Assembly (NCBI GenBank): GCA_964613725.1
Contig: CAZTJY010000003.1
Span: 1 to 63,243, forward strand
Length of the DNA: 63,243 nucleotides
Source of the DNA: Parapedobacter sp964613725
GTDB lineage: Bacteria; Bacteroidota; Bacteroidia; Sphingobacteriales; Sphingobacteriaceae
Reading direction: 5' to 3'
Below the pieces are notes generated by a model, which worked only from the letters and a program-made list of their open reading frames with translations, had not been told where the DNA came from and did not search any database. Both the position numbers and the translations under genes were made by a program. Positions 46,818-55,346 of the stretch are shown here, one piece after another (position 1 is the first letter of the stretch; every line of letters begins with the position of its first letter).

Positions 46818-49196
46818 ATGTACAAACTATTACTTTCGGTTGCCTTCCTCGGCATCCAACTGTTGTACGCCCAGCAGTCGGCACTCACGGTCGAGCACAT
46901 CATGCGCGACCCGAAATGGATCGGCACATCGCCCGAGGGCGCCTTCTGGGGTGCCGACGGCGCGTTGTATTTCAATTGGAACCCCGAGGCGGCAGAAATG
47001 CCATCGCTATACCGCATCACGCCCACGGCCACCACACCCCAACGAGTGGACTCGGCTGACCGGGAAACGGTCGTGCGACAGTATGCGTATAGCCCCGACA
47101 GGAAGCGGGTGGTTTTCGAGCGCGGGGGCGACCTCTACCTCCGCGAGCAGAGGAGCGGCAGGGAGACGCGGCTGACCAATACCGTACAGCACGAGAGCGG
47201 CCCTCAATTCAATGCCGATGGGACGCGTATCTTCTTCCAGCAGGGTGATAACCTGTTTTCCGTTTCGCTCGGTGGTGGTGAATGGACCCAGCTTACCAAC
47301 TTCGTGCGCGAAGCGGGTGAAGGCCGCGGGCCGCGCGGCGGGCAGGGCAAGCCCGAAACCGAGCAGAACAATTGGCTGGCCGACGACCAGCTGGACCTCT
47401 TTGACGTGCTGCGAACCCGCCAGCGCCGGGATTCCCTCCGGGATGCACGGCGCGGCGATGGCGAGCCTGACGGCCAGCCCAAGCGCATCCCCATTGGCAA
47501 CGCCATGCTTACCATGCAGCAGGCCAGCCCCGATGGGCGCTACGTTAGCTACCGCCTTATCAAGCGGGCCGAAAACAACACCAGCACCATCGTGCCCAAC
47601 TACGTTACCGAATCGGGCTATACCGAAGATATCCATGCCCGCACCAAAGTGGGCGACGCGCAGCCTATCAGCGAAGCATACCTCTACGATCGGCAGCGCG
47701 ATACCGTGTACCGCATCAGCACCGCTGCGCTGCCGGGCCTCCGCGACCTGCCCGACTTCTGGGACGACTACCCCGATGCCAAGGCGAAACTGCTGGCAGA
47801 CTCGCAAGACCGGCAAGTTAGCGTGGGCCGTGTGGTGTGGAATGATGCGGGTACGGATGCGGTGGTCACCGTTTCCGCCGCCGACAACAAAGACCGCTGG
47901 ATCATGCGGCTGGACGCCGCCACGGGCGGCCTGCAGCTGCTGGACCGCCAGCGCGACGAAGCTTGGATTGCCGGCCCTGGCATCGGAGGCTCGTGGGGTG
48001 GGGGCAGCCTCGGCTGGATCGATGGCGAAAACATCTACTTCCAGAGCGAAGCTTCTGGCTATTCCCACCTGTACCGTGCACATGTGCGCACCGGAACGAA
48101 AGAGCAACTCACAAGCGGCAGATGGGAGGTGAGTGACCTGCAGCTATCGGCCGATGGCAAGCAGTTTTACTTTACCGCCAACATCGAGCACCCCGGTATC
48201 ACCCACTGCTACCGCTTGCCCATCAGCGGTGGCACGCCCATCCGCCTCACCGGAATGGAAGGCGGCAACGAAGCCTTCCTGTCGCCCGACGAAAAATGGT
48301 TGGCCGTACGGCATTCCTACAGCAACAAACCGTGGGAGCTGTACCTGCAGGAAAATAAACCCGGGGCCGAGGCGGTGCAGGTCACCCAATCGCTTACCGA
48401 TGAGTTTAAGGCCTACCCCTGGCGCGACCCGGAAGTCATCGCGTTCAACAACCGCCACGGCGACACCGTCTACGCCCGTCTCTACCGCCCTGCCAAGCCG
48501 AAGCCCAACCGCCCCGCCGTCATTTTCGTGCACGGAGCCGGCTACCTGCAGAACGTGCACTACTGGTGGAGCCAGTATTTCAGGGAATACCTATTCCACA
48601 ACCTGTTGGCCGACCGCGGCTACACGGTGCTCGATATCGACTACACCGGCAGCTCGGGCTATGGGCGCGACCACCGCACCGGCATTTACCGCCACATGGG
48701 CGGCAAGGACCTCAGCGACCAGGTAGACGGCGCCAAACTGTTGGTAGAGCAGTACGGCGTCAACGCCAAAAACATCGGAATCTACGGTGGCTCCTACGGC
48801 GGCTTCATCACCCTGATGGCCCTGTTTAACGAGCCGGATGTATTCGCAGCAGGTGCCGCGCTGCGCTCCGTGACGGACTGGGCGCACTATAACCACGGCT
48901 ACACATCCAATATCCTCAACGAACCGGCCACCGATCCCATTGCCTACCGCCGGTCGTCGCCCATCTATTTTGCCGAGGGCCTGAAGGGCCACTTGCTCAT
49001 GTGCCACGGCATGGTGGATGTGAATGTGCATTTCCAGGATATCGTGCGGCTCAGCCAGCGGCTCATCGAGTTGGGTAAGGACAATTGGGAGTTGGCCGTC
49101 TATCCCGTAGAAGACCACGGTTTCGTGGAGCCCAGCAGCTGGACCGACGAGTACAAACGCATCTTGAAACTGTTCGAAGAGCGGCTGACGAATTAG
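46818..49196 (+). CDS. S9 family prolyl oligopeptidase (dipeptidyl peptidase IV-like)
   Basis: The 792-residue protein has a signal peptide ending LYAQQ. An N-terminal beta-propeller (about residues 25-540) is followed by an alpha/beta hydrolase domain. The catalytic triad is S659 (YGGSYGGFITL), D734 (HGMVDVNVHFQD) and H767 (VEDHGF). Such enzymes cut di- or tripeptides after proline or similar residues in the periplasm. It begins 95 bp after the GH2 gene and seems not to be part of the glycan function, though it may be read from the same strand. It is convergent with the comM-like gene, 26 bp apart. Confidence 0.92.
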   Translation: MYKLLLSVAFLGIQLLYAQQSALTVEHIMRDPKWIGTSPEGAFWGADGALYFNWNPEAAEMPSLYRITPTATTPQRVDSADRETVVRQYAYSPDRKRVVFERGGDLYLREQRSGRETRLTNTVQHESGPQFNADGTRIFFQQGDNLFSVSLGGGEWTQLTNFVREAGEGRGPRGGQGKPETEQNNWLADDQLDLFDVLRTRQRRDSLRDARRGDGEPDGQPKRIPIGNAMLTMQQASPDGRYVSYRLIKRAENNTSTIVPNYVTESGYTEDIHARTKVGDAQPISEAYLYDRQRDTVYRISTAALPGLRDLPDFWDDYPDAKAKLLADSQDRQVSVGRVVWNDAGTDAVVTVSAADNKDRWIMRLDAATGGLQLLDRQRDEAWIAGPGIGGSWGGGSLGWIDGENIYFQSEASGYSHLYRAHVRTGTKEQLTSGRWEVSDLQLSADGKQFYFTANIEHPGITHCYRLPISGGTPIRLTGMEGGNEAFLSPDEKWLAVRHSYSNKPWELYLQENKPGAEAVQVTQSLTDEFKAYPWRDPEVIAFNNRHGDTVYARLYRPAKPKPNRPAVIFVHGAGYLQNVHYWWSQYFREYLFHNLLADRGYTVLDIDYTGSSGYGRDHRTGIYRHMGGKDLSDQVDGAKLLVEQYGVNAKNIGIYGGSYGGFITLMALFNEPDVFAAGAALRSVTDWAHYNHGYTSNILNEPATDPIAYRRSSPIYFAEGLKGHLLMCHGMVDVNVHFQDIVRLSQRLIELGKDNWELAVYPVEDHGFVEPSSWTDEYKRILKLFEERLTN

Positions 49197-49222
49197 CGGC
49201 ATATCGTCGGCTGCGGCCTGCT

Positions 49223-50761
49223 TTACTCCGCCCAGCTGTCGCGGTCCAAACTGCGGAACTGGATAGCTTCAGCGACGTGTTCAGCCGCGATGTCATTACA
49301 CCCCGCCATGTCGGCGATGGTGCGCGATACGCGCAGGATGCGGTCGTATGCCCGCGCGGAGAGGCCCAGCCGCTCCATGGCTGTTTCCAGCAGGGCGCGG
49401 CTCGTGTCGTCGATGCGGCAGCGGTCGCGCACCTGCCGGGGGCTCATCTGGGCATTGCAATGGATGGATGAGCGGCCTTCGAACCGCTGCGCCTGCCGCT
49501 TGCGTGCCGCCACCACACGGCGTCGTATGGCCGTACTCGTCTCGGCCTGCCGCGGGGAGGCCAGTGCGTGGAAGTCAACAGGCGTCACCTCCACATGCAG
49601 GTCGATGCGATCCAGTAGGGGCCCCGATATTTTGTGGAGGTATTTGCGCACCATACCCGCCGGGCATACACAAGATTTCTGCGGATGGTTGTAGAAGCCG
49701 CACGGGCAGGGGTTCATGGCGGCCACCATGATGAAGCTTGCCGGGTAATCCACCGTAATCCGGGCACGGGATATCGTTACATGGCGCGACTCGAGCGGCT
49801 GCCGCATCACTTCCAACACCGCCCGCTTAAATTCGGGCAGTTCGTCCAAGAACAATACCCCGTTGTGGGCCAGCGAAATCTCCCCCGGCTTTGGGTTTGC
49901 CCCTCCGCCCACCAAGGCCACATCACTGATAGAGTGGTGCGGAGCACGGAAAGGCCGGGTGGTCATCAAGGGCTCGGCGGTACTAAGTGTTCCCGCTACG
50001 GAATGGATTTTGGTGGTCTCGAGCGACTCATCCAGGCTCAGTGGTGGGAGTATGGTTGGCAGGCGTTTGGCCAGCATGGTCTTGCCCGAACCAGGGGGAC
50101 CGATCAACAGCACGTTATGTCCGCCGGCCGCCGCGATTTCCAGCGCCCGCTTGATGTTTTCCTGACCTTGTACGTCGGCGAAATCGGTGTCGTAGTCTCC
50201 CGCCTGCCCCAGCCGTCCGTCGCCAAGGTCTACCGATGCGCGATGCGGTTGGAGCTTTCCCGCCATGAAGGCGATGGCCTCGCTGATGTGGCGGATGCCA
50301 TACACCTCCAAACCCGTTACAGCGGCGGCTTCCCGCGCATTGGCTTGGGGTAATATCAGTCCCCTAAAGCCGTCGCGCGCGGCCTGCATGGCCACGGGGA
50401 GCGCCCCTTTGATGGGTTGCACACCGCCATCCAGCGATAGCTCGCCCAGCATAAGGAATTCGCCGAGTGTCGGTGCCTCAAGCTGCCTGGAGGCCGCCAG
50501 GATCCCCATGGCAATGGGTAGGTCATAGGCCGACCCTTCCTTGCGGATGTCTGCTGGAGCCAGGTTCACCACGATTTTCTGCCGGGGCATCCGCATGCCT
50601 GCCGAGGCTAGCGCACTTTCGATACGCTGCAGGCTTTCCTTCACCGCGTTGTCGGGTAACCCCACGATGTAATAGCGGGTACCGCCCGTAATATTTACTT
50701 CGATGGTAATCGTTGTCGCTTCAATGCCATGAACGGCACTTCCATAGGTTTTGATAAGCAT
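49223..50761 (-). CDS. comM: YifB/ComM family Mg-chelatase-like AAA+ ATPase
   Basis: At 512 residues this is the usual family length. A Lon-protease-like N-terminal domain (20-150, VNLAPADIRKEGSAYDLPI) is followed by an AAA+ core with Walker A GPPGSGKTMLAKRLP near residue 219 and Walker B LFLDELPEF, and a C-terminal helical domain with RAYDRILRVSRTIAD. In other bacteria ComM is a hexameric helicase that helps branch migration during natural transformation. Whether this organism is competent is unknown. Confidence 0.93.
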   Translation of the reverse strand: MLIKTYGSAVHGIEATTITIEVNITGGTRYYIVGLPDNAVKESLQRIESALASAGMRMPRQKIVVNLAPADIRKEGSAYDLPIAMGILAASRQLEAPTLGEFLMLGELSLDGGVQPIKGALPVAMQAARDGFRGLILPQANAREAAAVTGLEVYGIRHISEAIAFMAGKLQPHRASVDLGDGRLGQAGDYDTDFADVQGQENIKRALEIAAAGGHNVLLIGPPGSGKTMLAKRLPTILPPLSLDESLETTKIHSVAGTLSTAEPLMTTRPFRAPHHSISDVALVGGGANPKPGEISLAHNGVLFLDELPEFKRAVLEVMRQPLESRHVTISRARITVDYPASFIMVAAMNPCPCGFYNHPQKSCVCPAGMVRKYLHKISGPLLDRIDLHVEVTPVDFHALASPRQAETSTAIRRRVVAARKRQAQRFEGRSSIHCNAQMSPRQVRDRCRIDDTSRALLETAMERLGLSARAYDRILRVSRTIADMAGCNDIAAEHVAEAIQFRSLDRDSWAE

Positions 50762-50796
50762 AGGCGGAAGTAATTTCCGCTAATGTAGCAAAAAAA

Positions 50797-51981
50797 TCAG
50801 TTTTGGTGTTGCTTTTCCTCGTACTGTTGCAAGGCTTCCTCGGCTACTTCGCGTGCATGGTCGCGCAGGGGATACATTTTCTCGTCGCTTACGACCGATT
50901 GCGACCGGGCGATAACCTGGCGCACGTCATAGAGCCACAGCATGGTATTCATCAGTAACGCTACGAGGCCGATGAGAATCAAGAGTTCCAGCGTACCGAT
51001 AAAATGGAAGGTTAAAGCCGTACCGATGATCAAGATGTTGAAAGCGGAGAGCGCCAAGGTGGCCTGCGTATGGGACATCCCCGTATCGAGCAGCCGGTGG
51101 TGCAAGTGGTTGCGATCGGCCATGAAAGGCGATTTGCCTTGCGATAGGCGGATCACGATTACACGCAACGTATCGAAGATGGGTACGACCAAAATAGCTA
51201 TCGTGATGGCCACCGTAGGGATCGCTTGGGTGAACGAATCGACGAGCGCCGGACCGGCACCAGCCTTGTTCAGTTCGATGAATTGGATGGCCAGTACCGA
51301 CACGATAAAACCGATGGTGTATGCCCCCGCATCGCCCATAAATATCCGGGCCTTGCCCATGTTATAACGGAGGAAACCCAGCACCGAGCCGGCCATACTC
51401 GCCGCCAGTATCGCCAACCCATATTCCTCCATCTGGAAGAAGATGTAGCCGAACGTAAGGCTCACGATCATGCTCACACTTCCCAGCAGCCCGTTGATGC
51501 CGTCGATGAGGTTGAACGCATTGATGATAAACACAATAAGCAGGCTTGTAAAGGGGTAGCTTACCACCGGGTGGATGTCATGGATGCCAAACACGCCGTA
51601 GAAACTCGTGAGGCGTATATCGGCGAAGTAAACCACAATCAGTGCGGTTACCGCTTGGCCAAGGAACTTTTTATAAGGGTTCAATGCCGCCAGGTCGTCT
51701 TTGAGGCCCACCGAAAAGATGAGCAATCCAGAGGCAAAGATGTAATTGGCGTATGGTAGGATATTGCCCGGTATGCATAGGCAAGCCGTAAAGGCGAACG
51801 ATATCAGCACCGCTATGCCGCCGAGGTTCGGTGTGCGGTATTTGTGGATTTTCCGTTCTTCGAGTGCGGGGTCATCAAACAGCCGTTTCTTGTAAGCCAG
51901 CTTGATCAGCGACGGCACGGCGTACAGGGTAACGATGCATGAGAACAAAAAAGCAAAAGACAATAAGTAGATTTCCACCAT
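50797..51981 (-). CDS. WecA/MraY-like undecaprenyl-phosphate glycosyl-1-phosphate transferase (GT4)
   Basis: The 394-residue protein has about 11 membrane helices. Family motifs are LGGIAVLISFA, DDLAALNPYKKFLGQ, NAFNLIDGINGLLGS and RIFMGDAGAYTIGF, which hold the catalytic and metal-binding aspartates, and HLHHRLLDTGMSH near the C-terminus. It should move a sugar phosphate from a UDP-sugar onto undecaprenyl phosphate, as the first step in making a surface polysaccharide. Its gene has its own promoter box at 52013-52020. The C-terminal cytoplasmic tail is charged and rich in glutamine. Confidence 0.92.
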   Translation of the reverse strand: MVEIYLLSFAFLFSCIVTLYAVPSLIKLAYKKRLFDDPALEERKIHKYRTPNLGGIAVLISFAFTACLCIPGNILPYANYIFASGLLIFSVGLKDDLAALNPYKKFLGQAVTALIVVYFADIRLTSFYGVFGIHDIHPVVSYPFTSLLIVFIINAFNLIDGINGLLGSVSMIVSLTFGYIFFQMEEYGLAILAASMAGSVLGFLRYNMGKARIFMGDAGAYTIGFIVSVLAIQFIELNKAGAGPALVDSFTQAIPTVAITIAILVVPIFDTLRVIVIRLSQGKSPFMADRNHLHHRLLDTGMSHTQATLALSAFNILIIGTALTFHFIGTLELLILIGLVALLMNTMLWLYDVRQVIARSQSVVSDEKMYPLRDHAREVAEEALQQYEEKQHQN

Positions 51982-52012
51982 AAATCAGCGTGTTCGTTCA
52001 AACGCAACGCGG

Positions 52013-52020
52013 CAAAGATA
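52013..52020 (-). promoter_or_regulatory. Promoter -7 box for the WecA/MraY-like gene
   Basis: On the minus strand the sequence is TATCTTTG, a perfect TAnnTTTG, 31 bp before the start codon at 51981. No clear -33 box was seen. Confidence 0.5.
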
Positions 52021-52239
52021 AGCGAAATAATTGGAAAAAATTATCATGCTACGTTGCCGGGGAATGATGCAATATTTATGCCACAATCGCATGTGTGCAC
52101 CAAATCCGTTTGAAATAACCTGCCCCCCTGCCTTTTTTTGGTTTTTGGCAAACGATTTGCTGATTTGTTTGTATATTTAGCAGGATTGGCTTCCTGAAGG
52201 TAATCGTAAATAGGTTCAATCGTATAATATAAGAAGATT

Positions 52240-52509
52240 ATGAATGATAACGCAAAAGTGGTAGCAGCATTATTGACGGGCATAGCCGTAGGAGCTGCGC
52301 TGGGTATTTTGTTTGCACCGGAAAAGGGATCCGAAACGCGCGAGAAATTGAATGACTCCCTTAAGGACCTTGGCGATGCGCTAAAAGAACGTACAGCTGA
52401 GCAATTAGACCACCTCAACGACTTCAAGGAGAAGGTCGTTGCTGCCGTTAAGACCAAGGTAGGCAAGCATGAAGGTGCGGTAGAGGAGGCCCTCGAAGAA
52501 CACGCCTGA
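52240..52509 (+). CDS. YtxH domain protein
   Basis: The 89-residue protein has one hydrophobic segment near its N-terminus with GIAVGAALGILFAPEKGSETR, the YtxH (gas-vesicle/late-embryogenesis-like) signature, followed by a charged amphipathic helix. Such proteins respond to general stress in other bacteria, but their function is unclear. It is the first of three small genes that look like one group. Confidence 0.9.
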   Translation: MNDNAKVVAALLTGIAVGAALGILFAPEKGSETREKLNDSLKDLGDALKERTAEQLDHLNDFKEKVVAAVKTKVGKHEGAVEEALEEHA

Positions 52510-52618
52510 ATATAGAAAGGGGCTTCGCCTCAGGCCATAACATGGCATCGCATTCGATTTTCAAGTAGTTGCCTTCGGAAGGAGGCATTAAACATAAAAC
52601 CCCTTGGGTCAAAACCAA

Positions 52619-53005
52619 ATGGAGGAAAGGAAATTTTCAATAAACGGCGTATACCAAAAGAGTAAGGAGTATATCGATACCCGTTTTAAGCTATTCAGGT
52701 TGAAGCTTGTCGAGCGGTCGTCACGACTGATCGCAAGCCTGATCACCGATGGGCTGAAAGGGGTTCTTGCCGTGTTTGTCATTTTCTATTTGAGTTTGGC
52801 ACTGGGTTTTTACCTCAGTGAACTGCTGGGCAGCTCGGCGCTGGGCTTTTTGGCCACGGGCGGCATTTTCGTGTTGTTGATTATCGTGGTGTCGGCCTTC
52901 GAAAACCCGTTGGAGCGGTTTTTTATGAACCTTTCCATCAAGCGATTTCTGCAAAAGTGGAACGACGAAATAGATGATGACGATGAGGAAGGAAAGCAAG
53001 ATTAA
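52619..53005 (+). CDS. Phage holin family/DUF1469-like membrane protein
   Basis: From ATG 52619 the protein has 128 residues, with two hydrophobic helices (about 45-70 and 77-100) between charged ends. It resembles the small membrane proteins annotated as phage holin family or Actinobacteria holin-like, which are common in stress-linked cassettes with YtxH. No phage gene is nearby, so a lysis role is unlikely. Its 3' end overlaps the next gene by about 20-30 bp. A TTG at 52604 would extend the N-terminus by five residues. Confidence 0.8.
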   Translation: MEERKFSINGVYQKSKEYIDTRFKLFRLKLVERSSRLIASLITDGLKGVLAVFVIFYLSLALGFYLSELLGSSALGFLATGGIFVLLIIVVSAFENPLERFFMNLSIKRFLQKWNDEIDDDDEEGKQD

Positions 53006-53450
53006 GGACCTGGCGGACCTGCGGTTGGAAATAGCGCGCCTCAAAGCCCTTTCCAAAGAGCAGGAGCGCTACCTTGGCGACCAATACCAATTGTTCAGCG
53101 AGAAAGTGGCTGCACCTGTGCGCTTCGTCAAGTCGCTTGCTACTTGGGTGCCGGGGGTCAACTTCGCCAAAGGGGTGTTCGAAAAAGGCAAAAAGGATGA
53201 AGACTGGCTAAGCAAAGCCTTGCGTATCGGCCTTCCGGTGGTGCTCAACCGGTTTTTCCTGCGTAAAGCGGGCTTCATCAAACGGGCATTGGTTACCTTG
53301 CTTTCGCAGCAGGCCGCCGGCGCGATCAATAAAGACACAGTAGCGAGCTTGATCAGCAAGGTGGCCAACCTTGTCAGGCCGCCAGCCAGCCGTCGCAGGC
53401 GGGCGAGGCGCAAGGATTATGGCATACCGCCCGATAGTGAGACCTACTGA
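52974..53450 (+). CDS. Small basic protein of unknown function
   Basis: The 158-residue protein starts at one of three close ATG codons (52974, 52977, 52983), within the 3' end of the holin-like gene. A charged coiled-coil-like N-terminus (residues 5-45) is followed by moderately hydrophobic segments (about 85-125), and the end is very rich in Arg (SRRRRARRK). I do not recognise a family. The overlap with the gene upstream points to translational coupling in the YtxH/holin-like group, so it may be an envelope protein. The stop overlaps the convergent GDP-fucose synthase gene by 7 bp. Confidence 0.75.
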   Translation: MMTMRKESKIKDLADLRLEIARLKALSKEQERYLGDQYQLFSEKVAAPVRFVKSLATWVPGVNFAKGVFEKGKKDEDWLSKALRIGLPVVLNRFFLRKAGFIKRALVTLLSQQAAGAINKDTVASLISKVANLVRPPASRRRRARRKDYGIPPDSETY

Positions 53451-54370
53451 TTGGCCAAAAAATCCTCATAAACCAACCGGATGCCTGCCTCCAGCGGGGT
53501 CATATGGCGCCATCCCATGGCGTGCAGCTTGCTCACGTCCATCAGTTTCCGCGGCGTGCCGTCGGGCTTCGACGCATCAAATACCAACTCGCCTTCAAAA
53601 CCAACAATCGATTTAATCAGGTGGGCCAGCTCCTTGATGGGTAGGTCTTCACCCGTGCCGATGTTCACCAGTTGTGGGTCGTTGTAGTTGGCCATTAAGA
53701 ATACACAGGCGTCTGCAAGGTCATCCGCAAAGAGGAATTCGCGCTTCGGGCTGCCCGTTCCCCATACGGTCACGGTGGGTTGGTTTGTCACCTTGGCCTC
53801 GTGGAGCCGCCGCAACAACGCCGGCAGCACATGCGAATGTTCCGGGTGGTAGTTGTCGCGGTAGCCGTACAGGTTGGTGGGCATCACCGATATGAAATTG
53901 CAGCCGTACTGGTCGTGGTAAGCTTCACACAGCTTGATGCCCGCAATCTTGGCGATGGCGTAGGGCTCATTCGTGGGCTCCAACAACCCGGTGAGCAGAT
54001 ACTCCTCCTTGATGGGCTGTGGGGCGAATTTGGGGTAGATGCAGCTCGAACCCAAAAAAAGCAGTTTTTTCACCCCACGTACATAAGACTGGTGGATGAC
54101 GTTGTTCTGTATCGCCAGGTTTTCGTAGAGGAAATCGGCGCGCATGGTGTTGTTTGCCATGATGCCTCCCACCTTAGCGGCAGCCAGGAAAACGTAGTCC
54201 GGCTGCTCCGTGGCGAAGAAATCGGCTACCGCCTGCTGGTTGCGAAGATCCAGCTCGCCCGAAGTGCGCAGCACGAAATTAGTGTATCCCAGCGCGGTCA
54301 GCCGCCGATGGATCGCCGAACCCACCATGCCGCGGTGTCCGGCGATGAAAACCTTTGCATTTTTTTCCAT
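53444..54370 (-). CDS. fcl: GDP-L-fucose synthase
   Basis: The 308-residue short-chain dehydrogenase/epimerase has a nucleotide-binding G-x-x-G-x-x-G motif (AGHRGMVGSAI) and the catalytic Ser and Y-x-x-x-K pair (SSCIYP, EPYAIAK). The region AAAKVGGIMANN is typical of Fcl. It would convert GDP-4-keto-6-deoxymannose to GDP-L-fucose with NADPH. Its usual partner gmd is not in the window. The product would be used for surface polysaccharide. Confidence 0.94.
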   Translation of the reverse strand: MEKNAKVFIAGHRGMVGSAIHRRLTALGYTNFVLRTSGELDLRNQQAVADFFATEQPDYVFLAAAKVGGIMANNTMRADFLYENLAIQNNVIHQSYVRGVKKLLFLGSSCIYPKFAPQPIKEEYLLTGLLEPTNEPYAIAKIAGIKLCEAYHDQYGCNFISVMPTNLYGYRDNYHPEHSHVLPALLRRLHEAKVTNQPTVTVWGTGSPKREFLFADDLADACVFLMANYNDPQLVNIGTGEDLPIKELAHLIKSIVGFEGELVFDASKPDGTPRKLMDVSKLHAMGWRHMTPLEAGIRLVYEDFLANQ

Positions 54371-54383
54371 GTGTCCTCGTAAA

Positions 54384-54790
54384 TTATTTGACCGGATAGG
54401 TTTCTTTGAACGTTTTTAATGACATCACCGTAAGCGGACTCTGGCTAAACGTTAGTAGACGCTTATCGCCGGTGACAAGAACATCTGAATTTGTTTGGAC
54501 ACCCAAATCGAATAGAAAATTATCCTTGTCATCCGGGCACCCCTTAAAACGCATATTTATTTGGACAGTTTGAGTAAGACTCCTTAAAAAAGCAGATAAC
54601 GTTCAATATCAAGACGAATTAATTTTTTGAATTTTGCCCTGCCCAACACGTCAACTACCTCGTCTTCTAATTCGCTACAGGAAAAAACCGTCAAATTATT
54701 GTTTAATATGGTTAAAGCAACCTCATCAAAATTCCGCCCGATGAAGTAGCTCACCCAAATATTCGTGTCAAGGATGATTCGTACGGACAT
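54384..54790 (-). pseudogene. PIN-domain toxin gene broken by a single-base frameshift
   Basis: The frame begins MSVRIILDTNIWVSYFIGRN, the N-terminus of a PIN-family toxin (putative toxin-antitoxin RNase) with the first metal-binding Asp, and stops after 68 residues in CTGCTTTTTTAA. Reading on in the -1 frame after the T-run gives LRSLTQTVQ, then DDKDNFLFDLGVQTNSDVLVTGD, the second half of a PIN domain with its acidic residues, ending at 54384. One extra T in the run (seven in place of six) would give a full 135-residue protein. This is a mutation, a sequencing error, or a phase-variable site. Confidence 0.8.
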
Positions 54791-55004
54791 CTTGATGCGA
54801 TTCGCTTCTCACAACATGACATTCATCGACAATTTCATCTAAGGAAATATTGTTTTTTTTAACAGATTGATTTAACCGCAGCGCCTCCGCTAAAATCAAG
54901 TCATGTTGGTCCGCAACCTTCAGTTCCATGCCCAATTTCTTGGCAATGTCGACCAATAACTTTACATCGCGCTTCGAATTACTGTTTAAAATCAACGTTT
55001 CCAT
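54768..55004 (-). CDS. Probable antitoxin partner of the PIN gene
   Basis: From ATG 55004 the protein has 78 residues: METLILNSNSKRDVKLLVDI, then a charged section ending in residues such as DECHVVRSESHQDVRTNHP. The frame extends to 55061 but the ATG at 55004 is a more natural start. It overlaps the PIN gene by 23 bp, as usual for an antitoxin-toxin pair. I do not recognise the antitoxin family; the call rests on the arrangement and size. Confidence 0.65.
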   Translation of the reverse strand: METLILNSNSKRDVKLLVDIAKKLGMELKVADQHDLILAEALRLNQSVKKNNISLDEIVDECHVVRSESHQDVRTNHP

Positions 55005-55124
55005 GCCTTTGATAAGATGTTTCCGTTCCTCAAAAATACATAGAATTCTTCTCATAAGCAAATTTGCCTGGCGCGCTTGTATTGTTCTTTTTACTTAAGT
55101 TTCTCCAGCTGCCGTGCTGTCCTT

Positions 55125-55327
55125 GGCCGCAGCGAGATCGCTATTTCGCATTTTTTATGCGAAAATAGCTAAGTTTTCTGCTGTCGTTTTGTTTTCAATG
55201 GCCGCAGAGAGATCGCTATTTCGCATTTTTTATGCGAAAATAGCTAAGTTTTCTGCTGTCGTTTTGTTTTCAATGGCCGCAGAGAGATCGCTATTTCGCA
55301 TTTTTTATGCGAAAATAGCTAAGTTTG
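55125..55327 (+). repeat. Three tandem copies (75-bp period) of a palindromic promoter-like element
   Basis: GGCCGC starts at 55125, 55200 and 55275, exactly 75 bp apart. Each copy holds an inverted repeat, GCTATTTCGCA and TGCGAAAATAGC, followed directly by TAAGTTT. The first two copies are 75 bp long with few differences and read TAAGTTTT at the end of the palindrome; the third, 53 bp long and next to trmB, reads TAAGTTTG, a perfect TAnnTTTG. An open frame through the repeat is only a result of the 75-bp (25-codon) period. The same element, inverted, lies at 56999-57052. Confidence 0.9.
55320..55327 (+). promoter_or_regulatory. Promoter -7 box for trmB within the third repeat copy
   Basis: TAAGTTTG is a perfect TAnnTTTG match, 19 bp before the trmB start. 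It joins directly to the 3' arm of the palindrome, so a protein or structure on the palindrome would affect this promoter. Confidence 0.6.
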
Positions 55328-55346
55328 CCGCCGATAAATATGCACC

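Noticed and set aside
47007..48107. Long antisense frame (366 residues) within the S9 peptidase gene
   Set aside because: Shadow of a clear peptidase gene whose catalytic triad and length are normal.
52619..53005. Prophage lysis gene or prophage remnant
   Set aside because: The holin family name is only an annotation habit. There are no other phage genes nearby, and the neighbour is a YtxH stress protein.
54584..54600. Programmed -1 ribosomal frameshift in the PIN gene
   Set aside because: The zero-frame codons CTT TTT would need the P-site tRNA to re-pair with GCT, which is a poor slippery site. Mutation, sequencing error or transcriptional slippage at the T-run fits better.
55125..55327. 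CRISPR-like array
   Set aside because: The units are directly tandem with 75-bp period and near-identical throughout, with no variable spacers.
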